Assembly: GCA_021772655.1 (NCBI GenBank)
Contig: JAJFLM010000335.1
Span: forward strand, 1 to 34,940
Source: Deltaproteobacteria bacterium
GTDB lineage: Bacteria; UBA10199; 2-02-FULL-50-16; JAJFLM01
DNA length: 34,940 bases
Direction of reading: 5' to 3'
The notes under the pieces were generated by a model. That model did no database searches and was not told where the DNA came from. It saw nothing but the letters and a program-made list of their open reading frames with translations. Both the position numbers and the translations under genes were made by a program. This document shows, piece after piece, positions 24,623 to 33,283 of this stretch; positions within the stretch are counted from its first letter, which is position 1; each line of letters starts with the position of its first letter.

Positions 24623-27582
24623 ACTTCGCAAACATCTCCATCACAAAAGGCATGTTCTTTGTTAACGTGAAAATCAATCTTAGGTTTCTTTAATCCTTTA
24701 ATCATTTCTTTATATTGTTCTTCTGTTATCTCTTCATACGGAGCTTGCTTATATCCATGTTCGCTCAGAGGAAGAAAGGAAACGCTCTTGAGTCGGTACT
24801 GATAGCGGTCAAGTGCGGTGGCAAGATCCTTAGCTTCCTCTGGCTTAAATGTCACTGTAACAGATACTTGATTGTCTGCCCAGTAAGCTTGCATAATAGC
24901 AGCATTCTCCAATTGTTCCCATAAAGTTATATCGGTTTTAGATTTAGAAAAATAGCTTTCCTTAACAGGAAAAGAAACTATAGAGGTAAACTCCGGCTGA
25001 TTAACACAATCTTCTACATCATATCCTGCTTCAACCATAGCTGGAACTAAAGGACTATTTTTAGCTACTCTAATTCTTCTAATGTAGTACTCAGAATGAG
25101 GATAATGTATCCCTGGGGTTACACCAGGGAGTAGACTAACTGTGCCGCTTGGTTTGACTGAGGTCATTTTAATAGATTGAGGGATACATAACCAATTACT
25201 ATAAAGTTTATCTAAATCTTTTAGATAACTATACCCTTCATTGCACCATTTAATATGCTCTGAAATACCAATCTTCTCAAAATTTTGTACAATACCAGAT
25301 TGACTGGTACCAATTCTTCTATTCTTTAACAAGACAGCATTAGTACGCTGGTCATGAGTAGGGATAAGAGTAACGGTCTTAGCGTATAGATAGGCACACT
25401 TCAAAGTCTCCTTGTAATCTTCTAGAGAATCATGGTTAGAAGGAAAGGTTTCTACTAGACAGCATAATTCGAAGGGTTCTAGGGATTGCTCACCGCAGGG
25501 GTTAGATCCTTTTACTAAAGGATCTAGCGGATGGAGAGGCGGAAATAGATAATCCATCCTTCCATAGTTCTTCATATTCTCAAGCCAAATGATTCCAGGT
25601 TCTCCATTAGCTGAAATGTTTTCTGCAATACTATTGTAGTTATCCCCTAACTCAGCGGCAATAGAATTATTAGAGGCCCATCTAGGCTTAGAGGCGGCTT
25701 CTGGATTAGATTTATAATTTTTGAGGTTAAGAAACTCTTCATCTTCAATTTCAGAGAAGGCAATTTCAGCAGAGCGTCTTACATTTCCACTAACTACACA
25801 GGCTCCAATCTCATTCATTATATCTACAATTAAAGTAGAATCAATTTCATTCTCAAGTTCTACATATTCTTGTAAGGTTTTAATAGCCGTGTCTAAACAT
25901 TTTCTTAAAGGATCGGGACCAGAAGATACACCACCGAAAGATATGATAGGCTCACCTTCTGCTCTTAATTTAGAATAATCAAACCCGGCTGGCAGAGTAT
26001 CCTTACCTGCAAAGGAATCTAATACTCTACGAAGAGCCTCCACCCATCCTTCTCTAGTATCTGGAATAACGTGAGTGTCTGTAGCTTCTCTAGGTTTTTT
26101 TAATTGTATATTTAAATGTCGACCTTTAGTATCAAATCCACAACCTACCCCAAGCATGGACATATCCATTACCCATGCAAATGGAGCAGCAAAATCTTTA
26201 TCTAATTGCTCTGTAGAAGCAAAACCGCAGTTAGAGGTTAATATAAAACCATCAATAACAAATTGTTCATACCCTGGTACTTCTACGCATTTTATAGGAA
26301 CTCCGGGTATTTTTTTTATTGAAACAAGTTTTCCCCAGTCTCTTCTCCTTGGAGTTAAAATATCATATTTTTTCTTGTGTTTTTCCTTCAGAAAAAAATC
26401 TTTTCTTAGATCAAATATTTCTATTTTTATTTCATATAAATTAGAAGGTCTTCCTTCTAGATAAAAAGAATTTTTAGATCCTTCTTTAATTGAAATATAA
26501 GGATCTGAGCATCTTATTCCTATCTCTTTAAATAAAAGAGAAACAATTTTTAATTCTTCCAATCGTGATGAAGGGAGTCTTACTTTATTTCCACTGATAG
26601 AACCATCCGCAGCTACATAACCAGCTAGAAAACTCCATATATATTTTCTATCTTCTAAATATTCTCTAGTAGGTAATTTTCCCCAGGCTAAAGGACAATG
26701 ACGAACTACTGAATGATTCTCAGAAATTTTTTCTGTTAAAGTAGGAAATAGTTTCTCTAATACTTCTATAGAAGAATCAAATTGATGTAATTCTCCATTA
26801 CTTCTAGTTCCGTCTCCAAAGAAAAATCCATGTTGATATCCCGTTACACAAGATTTAAAAAATTTAGTTGGTTTTACTATGGGTACATAATCTCCTTCTA
26901 GGAGGTCTTCTGCTGGTACTCGTTCCCACGGAGTTTTTGAATTATTTCTTCTATACCATCTATGGTTTTTAGAAGAGACAACTGTAGTTTTAAATCCTCC
27001 TTTATCTTTAAAAGTAAATTCTAAACAAGACTTATAATATTCTGTAGGGGAAACTTTTGCTTTTACCCATACAGGAGAAGAATTTAAATCACTTCCAATA
27101 ACTTTTTCTGAATTAGAACCATAATTTTTATTTGAAGAAAGAACAGTAACTTCTTCTGAAGTTTTTAAATATCTAAGTTTTATCCAACCATATTCTTTAG
27201 TAAGAATTTTTGTATCAATCCCTAGAGGATTATTTAAAGCTGCCCCTCCGCGCTCTTTAATATAATCAGTACCCATCATCCATAAACCACGCCCTGGAGG
27301 AAGGAACTTAAATTCCCACATTCTGCGAAACATCTCCTGTGCAGATTTCTGAGCCTTCCTAGCTTGCCAAGGTAGGTGGAATCTCTCGCAGTGTGCTTTC
27401 TGATGTTCAAAAGTACCTTCCACAACACGACGTAAAGTTTGCTGAAAGGTTTCTAACTTACCGTCTTCTAACTGACGAGCATAGGTTCTTTTATAAGTGA
27501 ACTCACCTAGAGGACCGAAGTTAGGGACCTTGCGATCGTATTTCTTTATGAAAGAGTCACTTAATTTAAACCTGTTTGTCAA
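24619..27582 (-). CDS. nrdJ: Adenosylcobalamin-dependent (class II, monomeric) ribonucleotide reductase with intein
   Basis: The spliced product (about 654 aa) has features of the monomeric RTPR-type enzyme: LPPGRGLWMMGTDYIKERGG, then ALNN/CGFAST, where the first redox Cys would be, and MLGVGCGFDTKG. The NPCGEQ active-site loop carries a central Cys near precursor residue 696, with ELCCLVE just after it. The C-terminal pair is CDGDVC, the thioredoxin-facing shuttle. It reduces ribonucleotides using a B12 radical, so the host must supply cobalamin. A 333-residue intein splits ALNN from C. The start is TTG at 27582, with AAGGAAA about 8 bases upstream, overlapping the previous gene by 17 bases; no better ATG exists near the conserved start. 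Confidence 0.92.
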   Translation of the reverse strand: MTNRFKLSDSFIKKYDRKVPNFGPLGEFTYKRTYARQLEDGKLETFQQTLRRVVEGTFEHQKAHCERFHLPWQARKAQKSAQEMFRRMWEFKFLPPGRGLWMMGTDYIKERGGAALNNPLGIDTKILTKEYGWIKLRYLKTSEEVTVLSSNKNYGSNSEKVIGSDLNSSPVWVKAKVSPTEYYKSCLEFTFKDKGGFKTTVVSSKNHRWYRRNNSKTPWERVPAEDLLEGDYVPIVKPTKFFKSCVTGYQHGFFFGDGTRSNGELHQFDSSIEVLEKLFPTLTEKISENHSVVRHCPLAWGKLPTREYLEDRKYIWSFLAGYVAADGSISGNKVRLPSSRLEELKIVSLLFKEIGIRCSDPYISIKEGSKNSFYLEGRPSNLYEIKIEIFDLRKDFFLKEKHKKKYDILTPRRRDWGKLVSIKKIPGVPIKCVEVPGYEQFVIDGFILTSNCGFASTEQLDKDFAAPFAWVMDMSMLGVGCGFDTKGRHLNIQLKKPREATDTHVIPDTREGWVEALRRVLDSFAGKDTLPAGFDYSKLRAEGEPIISFGGVSSGPDPLRKCLDTAIKTLQEYVELENEIDSTLIVDIMNEIGACVVSGNVRRSAEIAFSEIEDEEFLNLKNYKSNPEAASKPRWASNNSIAAELGDNYNSIAENISANGEPGIIWLENMKNYGRMDYLFPPLHPLDPLVKGSNPCGEQSLEPFELCCLVETFPSNHDSLEDYKETLKCAYLYAKTVTLIPTHDQRTNAVLLKNRRIGTSQSGIVQNFEKIGISEHIKWCNEGYSYLKDLDKLYSNWLCIPQSIKMTSVKPSGTVSLLPGVTPGIHYPHSEYYIRRIRVAKNSPLVPAMVEAGYDVEDCVNQPEFTSIVSFPVKESYFSKSKTDITLWEQLENAAIMQAYWADNQVSVTVTFKPEEAKDLATALDRYQYRLKSVSFLPLSEHGYKQAPYEEITEEQYKEMIKGLKKPKIDFHVNKEHAFCDGDVCEV
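26230..27228 (-). other. In-frame intein (333 aa) with LAGLIDADG endonuclease, class 3 type
   Basis: The insert begins PLGIDTKILT, right after ALNN, and ends GFILTSN before Cys. Position 1 is Pro, so there is no N-terminal nucleophile. Block B reads SSKNHRW (Trp two after His), block F reads IKCVEV (Cys at F:4), and block G has Thr two before the terminal Asn. This is the Trp-Cys-Thr triplet known for class 3 inteins. The penultimate residue is Ser, not His. Two endonuclease motifs, HGFFFGDGT and LAGYVAADGS, sit at about intein residues 133-141 and 201-210. The +1 extein residue is the RNR cysteine, so splicing restores the active protein. Confidence 0.88.
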
Positions 27583-27880
27583 TTTGAATTTCCTTTAACT
27601 TACCTGTTCGCTCTGCATGAAGCATGAGGAGAGGGAAACATTTCTTAATATGAATATGGTTCCTGATATCTATAACTAAAATCATATCTTCTGGTACAAA
27701 AGGAGTAGGTCTTTTGCACCAAATACATTTACTTTTCTTTTTTTCTTTAATTAACTTAGCAAGAGAATGAGAAGGTTTAACAGAAGAGTAAGATTCAACA
27801 ATATCAGTCATAAATAAATGTTCCTGCCACTCTTCAATTTCATCTAGCGATGGATTACCATCATGCGGAAAATCAAACAC
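27566..27880 (-). CDS. Hypothetical protein with CxxC motif (104 aa)
   Basis: The start is GTG at 27880, preceded by AAGGAAGAG. The N-terminal 30 residues are acidic. A Lys-rich stretch leads into KCIWCKRPTPF, a CxxC at about residues 52-55, with a further Cys near residue 81 and a nearby His. A small zinc site is possible. The gene overlaps the RNR start by 17 bases. No family is recognised. It is upstream of dNTP genes, which says nothing firm about its role. Confidence 0.7.
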   Translation of the reverse strand: MFDFPHDGNPSLDEIEEWQEHLFMTDIVESYSSVKPSHSLAKLIKEKKKSKCIWCKRPTPFVPEDMILVIDIRNHIHIKKCFPLLMLHAERTGKLKEIQIDKQV

Positions 27881-27902
27881 TATTCTCTTCCTTATTAGTT
27901 AC

Positions 27903-28145
27903 TTAAGTATCCGCATTTTCTATTGAATTTGCAAGCTTATATTCTCTATCCCACTCAGTTTCTATTCCTAATCTTATTCTAAATTCTATTGCTCTAATAA
28001 TATTTTTAGGATCAGGTTGTATACCGTGAACAAAAAGAAAAGTAGAATTATGTCTAGTCATTTCTAATAAAAAATCTGTATACTCGCTCCAAATTTTACA
28101 TTGATCTTCTAATTTATTTATTTTATCTTGTATTTCTTTTTTCAT
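27903..28145 (-). CDS. Hypothetical small helical protein (80 aa)
   Basis: The ATG overlaps the upstream TGA (ATGA). The N-terminal 20 residues are a charged amphipathic helix (KKEIQDKINKLEDQ), and the rest is helical with no motif. The stop is 22 bases before the next GTG start. No recognised family, no signal peptide and no membrane segment. Confidence 0.7.
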   Translation of the reverse strand: MKKEIQDKINKLEDQCKIWSEYTDFLLEMTRHNSTFLFVHGIQPDPKNIIRAIEFRIRLGIETEWDREYKLANSIENADT

Positions 28146-28507
28146 AAATATTTCTCAATTAAATTAGCGATTTGCTTAAAAGTTTTTCCTCCGTCATTAA
28201 GCTCTGAAGCAGGGTATCTATTTCTATTATTATTTACCCCCAAAAAAGGATCATCATCCTCAAGTTCAGCCCATTTTATAACTTCCTCAGGTAAAAGAAC
28301 TTCGTTACCTTTATAATATAAAACATCAAGATAGTTACCTTCTCTCCAAACTCCTTTAGTTTCCTCAGCGTGTAGCTCACACAAAACACCTAAACAACAG
28401 AAGCTATCATCACCATCGTCATCTACTCTGCAAAGATAATTTCTACCTTGCTTATATTTTCCTGATCTTAGAGCCTTCAACCATTTATTTTTAATTTTAT
28501 TGTTCAT
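28142..28507 (-). CDS. Conserved phage protein of the 'FCCLGVL' type, function unknown (121 aa)
   Basis: The pattern WLKALRSGKYKQG, then SFCCLGVLCEL, then LPEEVIKWAEL and a final LNDGGKTFKQIANLIE recurs in many unrelated phage genomes as an unassigned small protein. The Cys pair and third Cys may bind metal. Start ATG 28507 overlaps the phosphoesterase stop (ATGA). No biochemical role is known to me. Confidence 0.8.
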   Translation of the reverse strand: MNNKIKNKWLKALRSGKYKQGRNYLCRVDDDGDDSFCCLGVLCELHAEETKGVWREGNYLDVLYYKGNEVLLPEEVIKWAELEDDDPFLGVNNNRNRYPASELNDGGKTFKQIANLIEKYL

Positions 28508-29301
28508 ACTTTAATCTCCGTTCCATCGGGTAGTACACAGTACCCATTGTTAATTGTAATACAATACTCAGTCCAACTTTCTTTACCAACATACACTATA
28601 GCGAAGCCGTGCGACCAATCTGTAGGAGTACCACCTACCATATAAATAGGTTGTAGTCTTGATAGGGTACCTGGATTGAAAGCTTTTATTATTTTTCCAC
28701 TCCAAGGATCCCTACTAGAAGCTACTTGATGGCGGTGAGTGTGTCCAAATACTACTGATTGGGACCGGGACTTCTCTAAGTGAATTTGAGCAGCGTGTTT
28801 GGCGAATGACCAACCGTGTACTGCTACTAAGTCTTTAGCTAATCTTACGTGAGCATGTCCTCCATCGTTTTTAGTATAAGGATAGAAAGTAAACTTAGTT
28901 CTCTTTATTCCCGCTTCAGTACGAGAAAGGGTTTTAGCTGGGTCTAGTAGAGAGAAGAGAGATTGTTCAATCTGTCCACCATTAGTGGCCCATCTCTCAA
29001 TTCTCTCCTCATGGTTCCCACCTAGGAAATGTGTATGTTCTTTAGTATTTTTTTGTACTTGATCTAATAAATTTCTAGTAGGGTTTAGTTCTATAGTTTC
29101 ATAATCTAAGATTACATTCTCTTCAATAGTTCTTTTCTTATGAGCAGAGAATAACCCACAGTCTAATACATCTCCTAAGAATAAAGAGAAGTTAGGTTTT
29201 AATTTAGTGTGTGCCTGTAGAGCGCAAGTTAATGCTGTCTCATCGTGCTCTGGGAAATGAATATCTGGAAATATAAACCATAACTTACTACCCTTTTTCA
29301 T
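28504..29301 (-). CDS. Calcineurin-like metallophosphoesterase (265 aa)
   Basis: The metal-binding motifs are present in order: PDIHFPEHD (Asp13, His15), GDVLDC (43-48), GNHEERI (95-101), VHGW (161-164) and GHTHRH (186-191). This is the full two-metal phosphodiesterase core. Phage relatives act on nucleotides, RNA or phosphoproteins; the substrate cannot be read from sequence. It is distinct from the SbcD-like phosphoesterase further up the same operon. The ATG overlaps the preceding TGA. Cytoplasmic, no signal peptide. Confidence 0.85.
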   Translation of the reverse strand: MKKGSKLWFIFPDIHFPEHDETALTCALQAHTKLKPNFSLFLGDVLDCGLFSAHKKRTIEENVILDYETIELNPTRNLLDQVQKNTKEHTHFLGGNHEERIERWATNGGQIEQSLFSLLDPAKTLSRTEAGIKRTKFTFYPYTKNDGGHAHVRLAKDLVAVHGWSFAKHAAQIHLEKSRSQSVVFGHTHRHQVASSRDPWSGKIIKAFNPGTLSRLQPIYMVGGTPTDWSHGFAIVYVGKESWTEYCITINNGYCVLPDGTEIKV

Positions 29302-29666
29302 ATCTCACCTCTAGGTTCATTTAATTCCTTCCATAGATTAACAAAATCATTAAAATTAAAATAGATTATAGAGTCATCCATGCCTTTTCGGGGAGGCTTC
29401 CAGACGACGCAAGGAGTAGTGTGGTTATACGCATTCGCTTTGGATTGTTCAAGTGCAGCTACACTAGGGAAAGTTTTAGTATTCTTTGCTTCTACTGAGA
29501 AAGGGAACACCTCTCTAGCTATAGCACTTAACATGATATCGACGCCAGCGGAACCCATTGAACGAGATTCACAATCCCCTTCACCTAATTCAAATACTTC
29601 CGTTACTACTTTCGCCAGATGGTTCTGTAGATTTCTGCCCTTGGCTTTCGCGCTTTGTGTCTTCAT
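29298..29666 (-). CDS. PD-(D/E)XK-type nuclease-like protein (122 aa)
   Basis: The sequence GSAGVDIMLS followed by FPFSVEAKN gives the D...ExK core of small PD-(D/E)XK nucleases. KAKGRNLQNHLAKVV, an N-terminal helix with Arg and Lys, comes before it, and a Gln/Lys helix and beta strand (PCVVWK) after it. Such phage proteins resemble Holliday-junction resolvase or recombination-linked endonucleases, fitting the nearby SbcCD- and RecA-like genes. ATG 29666 has GGAGAAAAA upstream and removes 14 residues from the track start, which lay deep in the upstream gene. It still overlaps that gene by 77 bases. Confidence 0.7.
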   Translation of the reverse strand: MKTQSAKAKGRNLQNHLAKVVTEVFELGEGDCESRSMGSAGVDIMLSAIAREVFPFSVEAKNTKTFPSVAALEQSKANAYNHTTPCVVWKPPRKGMDDSIIYFNFNDFVNLWKELNEPRGEI

Positions 29667-29889
29667 TTTTTCTCCATAACCAATACCCTCTTGCATCATT
29701 AATAGCAAACATAGTAGACCAAAACCATATAGAAGTCATACCTGTCATCACTCCAACCGTTGCCCAACCTATATCTCCTGCTACTCTAAAGATCCAACCT
29801 ACTTTCTTTTTCTTAGTAACAAGAATAGTTCCAGTAATAATCCAAAAGTAAAAAAGGTGTCCTAATATATCCGGGGTGATATTAATCAT
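29590..29889 (-). CDS. Small two-pass membrane protein (99 aa)
   Basis: Hydrophobic helices lie at about residues 8-25 and 38-63, with a basic KKKK loop between. The tail (ARGYWLWRK, then about 25 polar residues) is probably cytoplasmic. The tail overlaps the start of the nuclease-like gene by 77 bases in another frame, so the last 25 residues are under double coding constraint. No family is recognised; the ending weakly resembles small PnuC-like fragments. Start ATG overlaps the ClpP-like gene stop (ATGA). Confidence 0.65.
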   Translation of the reverse strand: MINITPDILGHLFYFWIITGTILVTKKKKVGWIFRVAGDIGWATVGVMTGMTSIWFWSTMFAINDARGYWLWRKNEDTKRESQGQKSTEPSGESSNGSI

Positions 29890-30443
29890 TCTACTTCCAA
29901 TATCTCATCTATAATTCCATTCTTCAACATCTGTTCTGCATTCCACCATAATTCTCGATGATCTATAGAAGCTTTCTTCCACCAATTTTTTGTTTTATTA
30001 GAATGCTTAGACATTAATTCACACCATCTAATTAGCATTCTATCTACTGCTTTTAATGAAGTTCTATGTTGAACACTGTCTCCTTCTTCTTCCCATTGAA
30101 AATCGTGAGACATAAACCAACAATTTTTAGTAGCTTTTCTAATATCACCAGCCGCTAATAGAACACAACCAGCAGATTGTACCCCTCCAAACCCTACTGT
30201 AGTTACCTGATTCTTACAAGCTCTAATGGTATCATAAGCAGCAAACATCTCCATAGTATAACCACCTGGAGTACAGATCCAAATTTCTATAGGACCCACG
30301 GTCTTATCTAAATATTTTAAAGATCTAATAAAATCTGAACAGATTATTTCTTCCGAGTTTAGTTCTCCGTGAAGATAGATTTTACGGTCTCTAACATCTA
30401 TACCATGATCAAATAAAATCTCAAGTAGATTGGTATCCTTCAA
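29886..30443 (-). CDS. ClpP-like serine protease (185 aa)
   Basis: The ClpP fold is shown by ICTPGGYTMEMFAAYD and by GGVQSAGCVLLAAG with catalytic Ser90. MSHDF follows with His113, and a late segment with NAEQMLKNGIIDEI carries a candidate Asp161 (IDHRE). The oligomeric peptidase would degrade unfolded proteins or process one target. Phage ClpP-like enzymes are often head-maturation proteases next to the portal, but this one lies in the replication/repair operon, which argues for a regulatory or host-directed role. The start is TTG, with GGAGTATC about 9 bases ahead, and overlaps the SbcC-like gene end by 23 bases. Confidence 0.85.
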   Translation of the reverse strand: MKDTNLLEILFDHGIDVRDRKIYLHGELNSEEIICSDFIRSLKYLDKTVGPIEIWICTPGGYTMEMFAAYDTIRACKNQVTTVGFGGVQSAGCVLLAAGDIRKATKNCWFMSHDFQWEEEGDSVQHRTSLKAVDRMLIRWCELMSKHSNKTKNWWKKASIDHRELWWNAEQMLKNGIIDEILEVE

Positions 30444-32313
30444 TATATGATACTCCTTTAGATTTAACTACGGTAATAGATTGTGGTATAATACTTTGTA
30501 AATGCGGTTCGTTTGTCACTAAGAAAATAGTAGATTTTCTTTTAGATAATTCACTATTTAAAAAGGCTACTACACTTTCTGAATTCTTAGGACTAAGATT
30601 CTCAAAAGGTTCATCTAATACAATAAAGTCAGAAGAACCTGATGCTTGGGATTGTGCAAGGTCAGCGAGAGCTAGTCCGACAGCAAATTTAACCATCTGT
30701 TGTTCTCCTCCTGATAGGAGATCATACTCAGCACCACCAGTATCAGATCGAACTGTTACATTAAACTGTCTCTTCGCATCTCCTGATGCTAAGGTTTTAT
30801 CTGCGGAGAAATGGGCAGAGATTTGAGAATTACCAAGTTGTTTTAAATAAGTATTAGTTCTTTCTTCTAGGAAAGGGCACGCTCTCTCTAAGAGAAGAGT
30901 TTTTATATCTGATTTAAAAGCTTTCTCCCAGAAGGTAAGATCTTTTTCTTCTTTTTCCCATTTAAGATCTTCTTCTTTAAGTAAAGCTAATTTACTTTCA
31001 GTTTCTTGTAATTGGGTAGTAAAAGATAATACAGTAGAAAAATGAGGATTTTCTTCTTTCTTTAATTTAGATAGAGATTCTTCCATCCACTTAATTTCAG
31101 CGGAGATATCTTTTTCTCTAAGTTTTTGGATTTGATTTTTGATTTTAGTTTGTTTAGCTTCCTCAGTAAGTGAAGTTTTTACTTCCTCTTTAAATAAATT
31201 AATCTCATTATTTATTTTAGTTATTTCTTCTTCTAAAACCCCTGCTTGTTTATCACATAAAATTATACTATCTCCAGCAGGACCAAAGTCTTCTTTCTTC
31301 TTCTCTAATTCTTCTATTATTTTTTTGACTTTATCTTTAGGTACAGATTGATCACATACTTGACAGTCATCTAAAGAATTATAAAGTTGCTGTATATCTT
31401 TGTTTAGATTTTCGAAATAATTAGACCATTGTCTTCTTAATTCATAGATTTTATTTAGTTCTGTTTCTTTTATTTCTTTTTCATTTTCTAATTTTGTTAT
31501 ATTTTTAAGAATAGAATCGACTGGTTCTATATTTTTTATTTCAATTTGAAGTATATTAATATCATCCTCCAAATTAGCTTGAGAATCTTCTTTAAATTTT
31601 ATGTCTTTCTCAAGCTTGCGTATAGATTTTGTGTGATTATCTTCCCAAGATCTACTATTTGTTTTTGCTCCTCCAATGTTAAATTCGAGTGTTTTAATAG
31701 AGGCATTAAACTGTGCAATAGATCGCTGTAAGCGTTTATCTCTATACTCATTGACTTTTTTTCTTGCTGTGCTCGCTTGTATTTCGTAGTCAGCAAGTCG
31801 TTCAATGGGTAGAATGGAATTGATTGTTGCTTGCTGGTCTGCTGGGGTGAGGTCAAAGAAAGATTGAGGTCTTCCTTGGCCGAAGAACTCGGTTTGAATG
31901 AATGTCTTGAAGGTTCTTCCTGTGATATTGTCAAGTACTTCTTGTGTTTGTTTTTCTGTTTTATACGAGATGTCTTCGCTGCCATTATCAGACAAAAGAA
32001 ACAGACTAAGATTGGCAGGGCTCCTAGTACGACGTAACCTATATTTAAATGCTCCTGCACAGAATTCTATCTCCACATATGTATCGCCTTTAGTATGACG
32101 ATTGATTACTCTGTCTCCCTTTACTCCACCTACAGTCTTGCCGTATAGACCCCAGCAAAGAGATTTATTACAGATACTAGACTTACCTGCACCGTTCTCG
32201 TTCTTCTCATCTTCGGACCATCCTTTAACTAAGAGTAGTCCTCTATTCTTTAGGTCTAGTTCTATATATCCAATAGAAAATATATTACTAGCCTTCAAGC
32301 TCAGGAGCTTCAT
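30421..32313 (-). CDS. SbcC/gp46-like recombination ATPase (630 aa)
   Basis: The N-terminus has a Walker A loop (NENGAGKSS, residues 38-46). Two long coiled-coil arms meet at CQVC (Cys317, Cys320), the zinc hook. The C-terminal half has LLSGGEQQMVKFA (ABC signature), FIVLDEPFENL (Walker B) and VTNEPH. This is the SMC-like subunit that partners the SbcD/gp47-like nuclease encoded just upstream. Together they resect DNA ends in phage recombination and replication, as T4 gp46/gp47 do. The gene overlaps the nuclease gene by 26 bases. The length is shorter than SbcC and similar to phage gp46 proteins. Confidence 0.92.
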   Translation of the reverse strand: MKLLSLKASNIFSIGYIELDLKNRGLLLVKGWSEDEKNENGAGKSSICNKSLCWGLYGKTVGGVKGDRVINRHTKGDTYVEIEFCAGAFKYRLRRTRSPANLSLFLLSDNGSEDISYKTEKQTQEVLDNITGRTFKTFIQTEFFGQGRPQSFFDLTPADQQATINSILPIERLADYEIQASTARKKVNEYRDKRLQRSIAQFNASIKTLEFNIGGAKTNSRSWEDNHTKSIRKLEKDIKFKEDSQANLEDDINILQIEIKNIEPVDSILKNITKLENEKEIKETELNKIYELRRQWSNYFENLNKDIQQLYNSLDDCQVCDQSVPKDKVKKIIEELEKKKEDFGPAGDSIILCDKQAGVLEEEITKINNEINLFKEEVKTSLTEEAKQTKIKNQIQKLREKDISAEIKWMEESLSKLKKEENPHFSTVLSFTTQLQETESKLALLKEEDLKWEKEEKDLTFWEKAFKSDIKTLLLERACPFLEERTNTYLKQLGNSQISAHFSADKTLASGDAKRQFNVTVRSDTGGAEYDLLSGGEQQMVKFAVGLALADLAQSQASGSSDFIVLDEPFENLSPKNSESVVAFLNSELSKRKSTIFLVTNEPHLQSIIPQSITVVKSKGVSYIEGYQST

Positions 32314-33283
32314 ACTTTCCTTCTCTTAGATTTCTACCTGTTTCGATACGAGAGTCAGATACTTTATTAACATTCTCATAGTCGCTGATAATTTTTTCTA
32401 TATTGAAATCTTCCACTGCTACTTCTTGGGAGGATTCTATTTTTTTTATTTCAAACTCAACACTAAGAGCGCCTGCTTCAAGCAGTTCTTCTCTAACTTC
32501 ATTATGATCTTTTTTACAATCTATAAGTTTATAGAAATGTTTACCCATAGGAATATCCATAAGAGGTTCAACTTTATAAAAGTTAGGATAATTTAAAGAA
32601 ACCCAAGTATATTTTTGGGGAGAGTTGTTTTCATAAATTACTATTCCTCTGAACCCTCCAGTATCTCCCCAATTATGTTGCATAGTAGCTCCAACAATAG
32701 CTAGATTACCTAAATTAGTTGGGTTATGATAATGTCCAGTAAAGACTTGGATATCCTCTGGTATCATACTTGTATGAAGAATTTCATTAGGAATAACGAA
32801 GTCTGAACCTATAGCTAAAGGATGTCCCGATACTCCTTGATGTAAGAAGCAAGTTCCTCCTTTAGGAGTTTCATTTAAAATTTTTTGTACTATATTTTTA
32901 TCTGTAGTATAAGGACAGAAAGCCATGTCTCCTATAATAGTAGGAGAGTCTATTACAGTACCCGGTAACCAGCTGAGAGAATGGACTGACCCATCCTTAG
33001 TAGCCATATCATGATTGCCGGTTAATATATATAGAGGAAAGGAATGAGCTAGGTCTTTCATTATCTGATTAGCTACGGTTAAAACATGAGCATCAATCTT
33101 TCCTGGAGTATGAAAAAGGTCGCCTAGAAAGACGACCCCATCTACAAGATGTTCTTCAGCGATTCTATATATCTGCGATCCTACATCTAACTGAGCTAGA
33201 AGTCTAGAATTCCAACCGTTATTATAACTAGCTCCATAGGTCCAGTTATGTAGATGAAAATCACTGAAGAGCAATAGTTTCAT
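32288..33283 (-). CDS. SbcD/gp47-like nuclease subunit (331 aa)
   Basis: The phosphoesterase motifs are complete: SDFHLH (Asp8, His10), GDLFH (54-58), GNHD (89-92), HQG (148-150) and GHYH (183-186). The C-terminal 100 residues are helical and charged, as in subunits that clamp the SMC-like partner. With the SbcC-like protein it would trim DNA ends for recombination-dependent replication. The ATG follows the RecA-like gene stop directly (TAAATG). Confidence 0.92.
   Translation of the reverse strand: MKLLLFSDFHLHNWTYGASYNNGWNSRLLAQLDVGSQIYRIAEEHLVDGVVFLGDLFHTPGKIDAHVLTVANQIMKDLAHSFPLYILTGNHDMATKDGSVHSLSWLPGTVIDSPTIIGDMAFCPYTTDKNIVQKILNETPKGGTCFLHQGVSGHPLAIGSDFVIPNEILHTSMIPEDIQVFTGHYHNPTNLGNLAIVGATMQHNWGDTGGFRGIVIYENNSPQKYTWVSLNYPNFYKVEPLMDIPMGKHFYKLIDCKKDHNEVREELLEAGALSVEFEIKKIESSQEVAVEDFNIEKIISDYENVNKVSDSRIETGRNLREGKYEAPELEG

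Noticed and set aside
31599-32060. Minus-strand 153-aa ORF with a hydrophobic start
   Set aside because: It lies entirely within the SbcC-like coding frame, whose Walker and coiled-coil features are clear; no coupling or binding site supports it.
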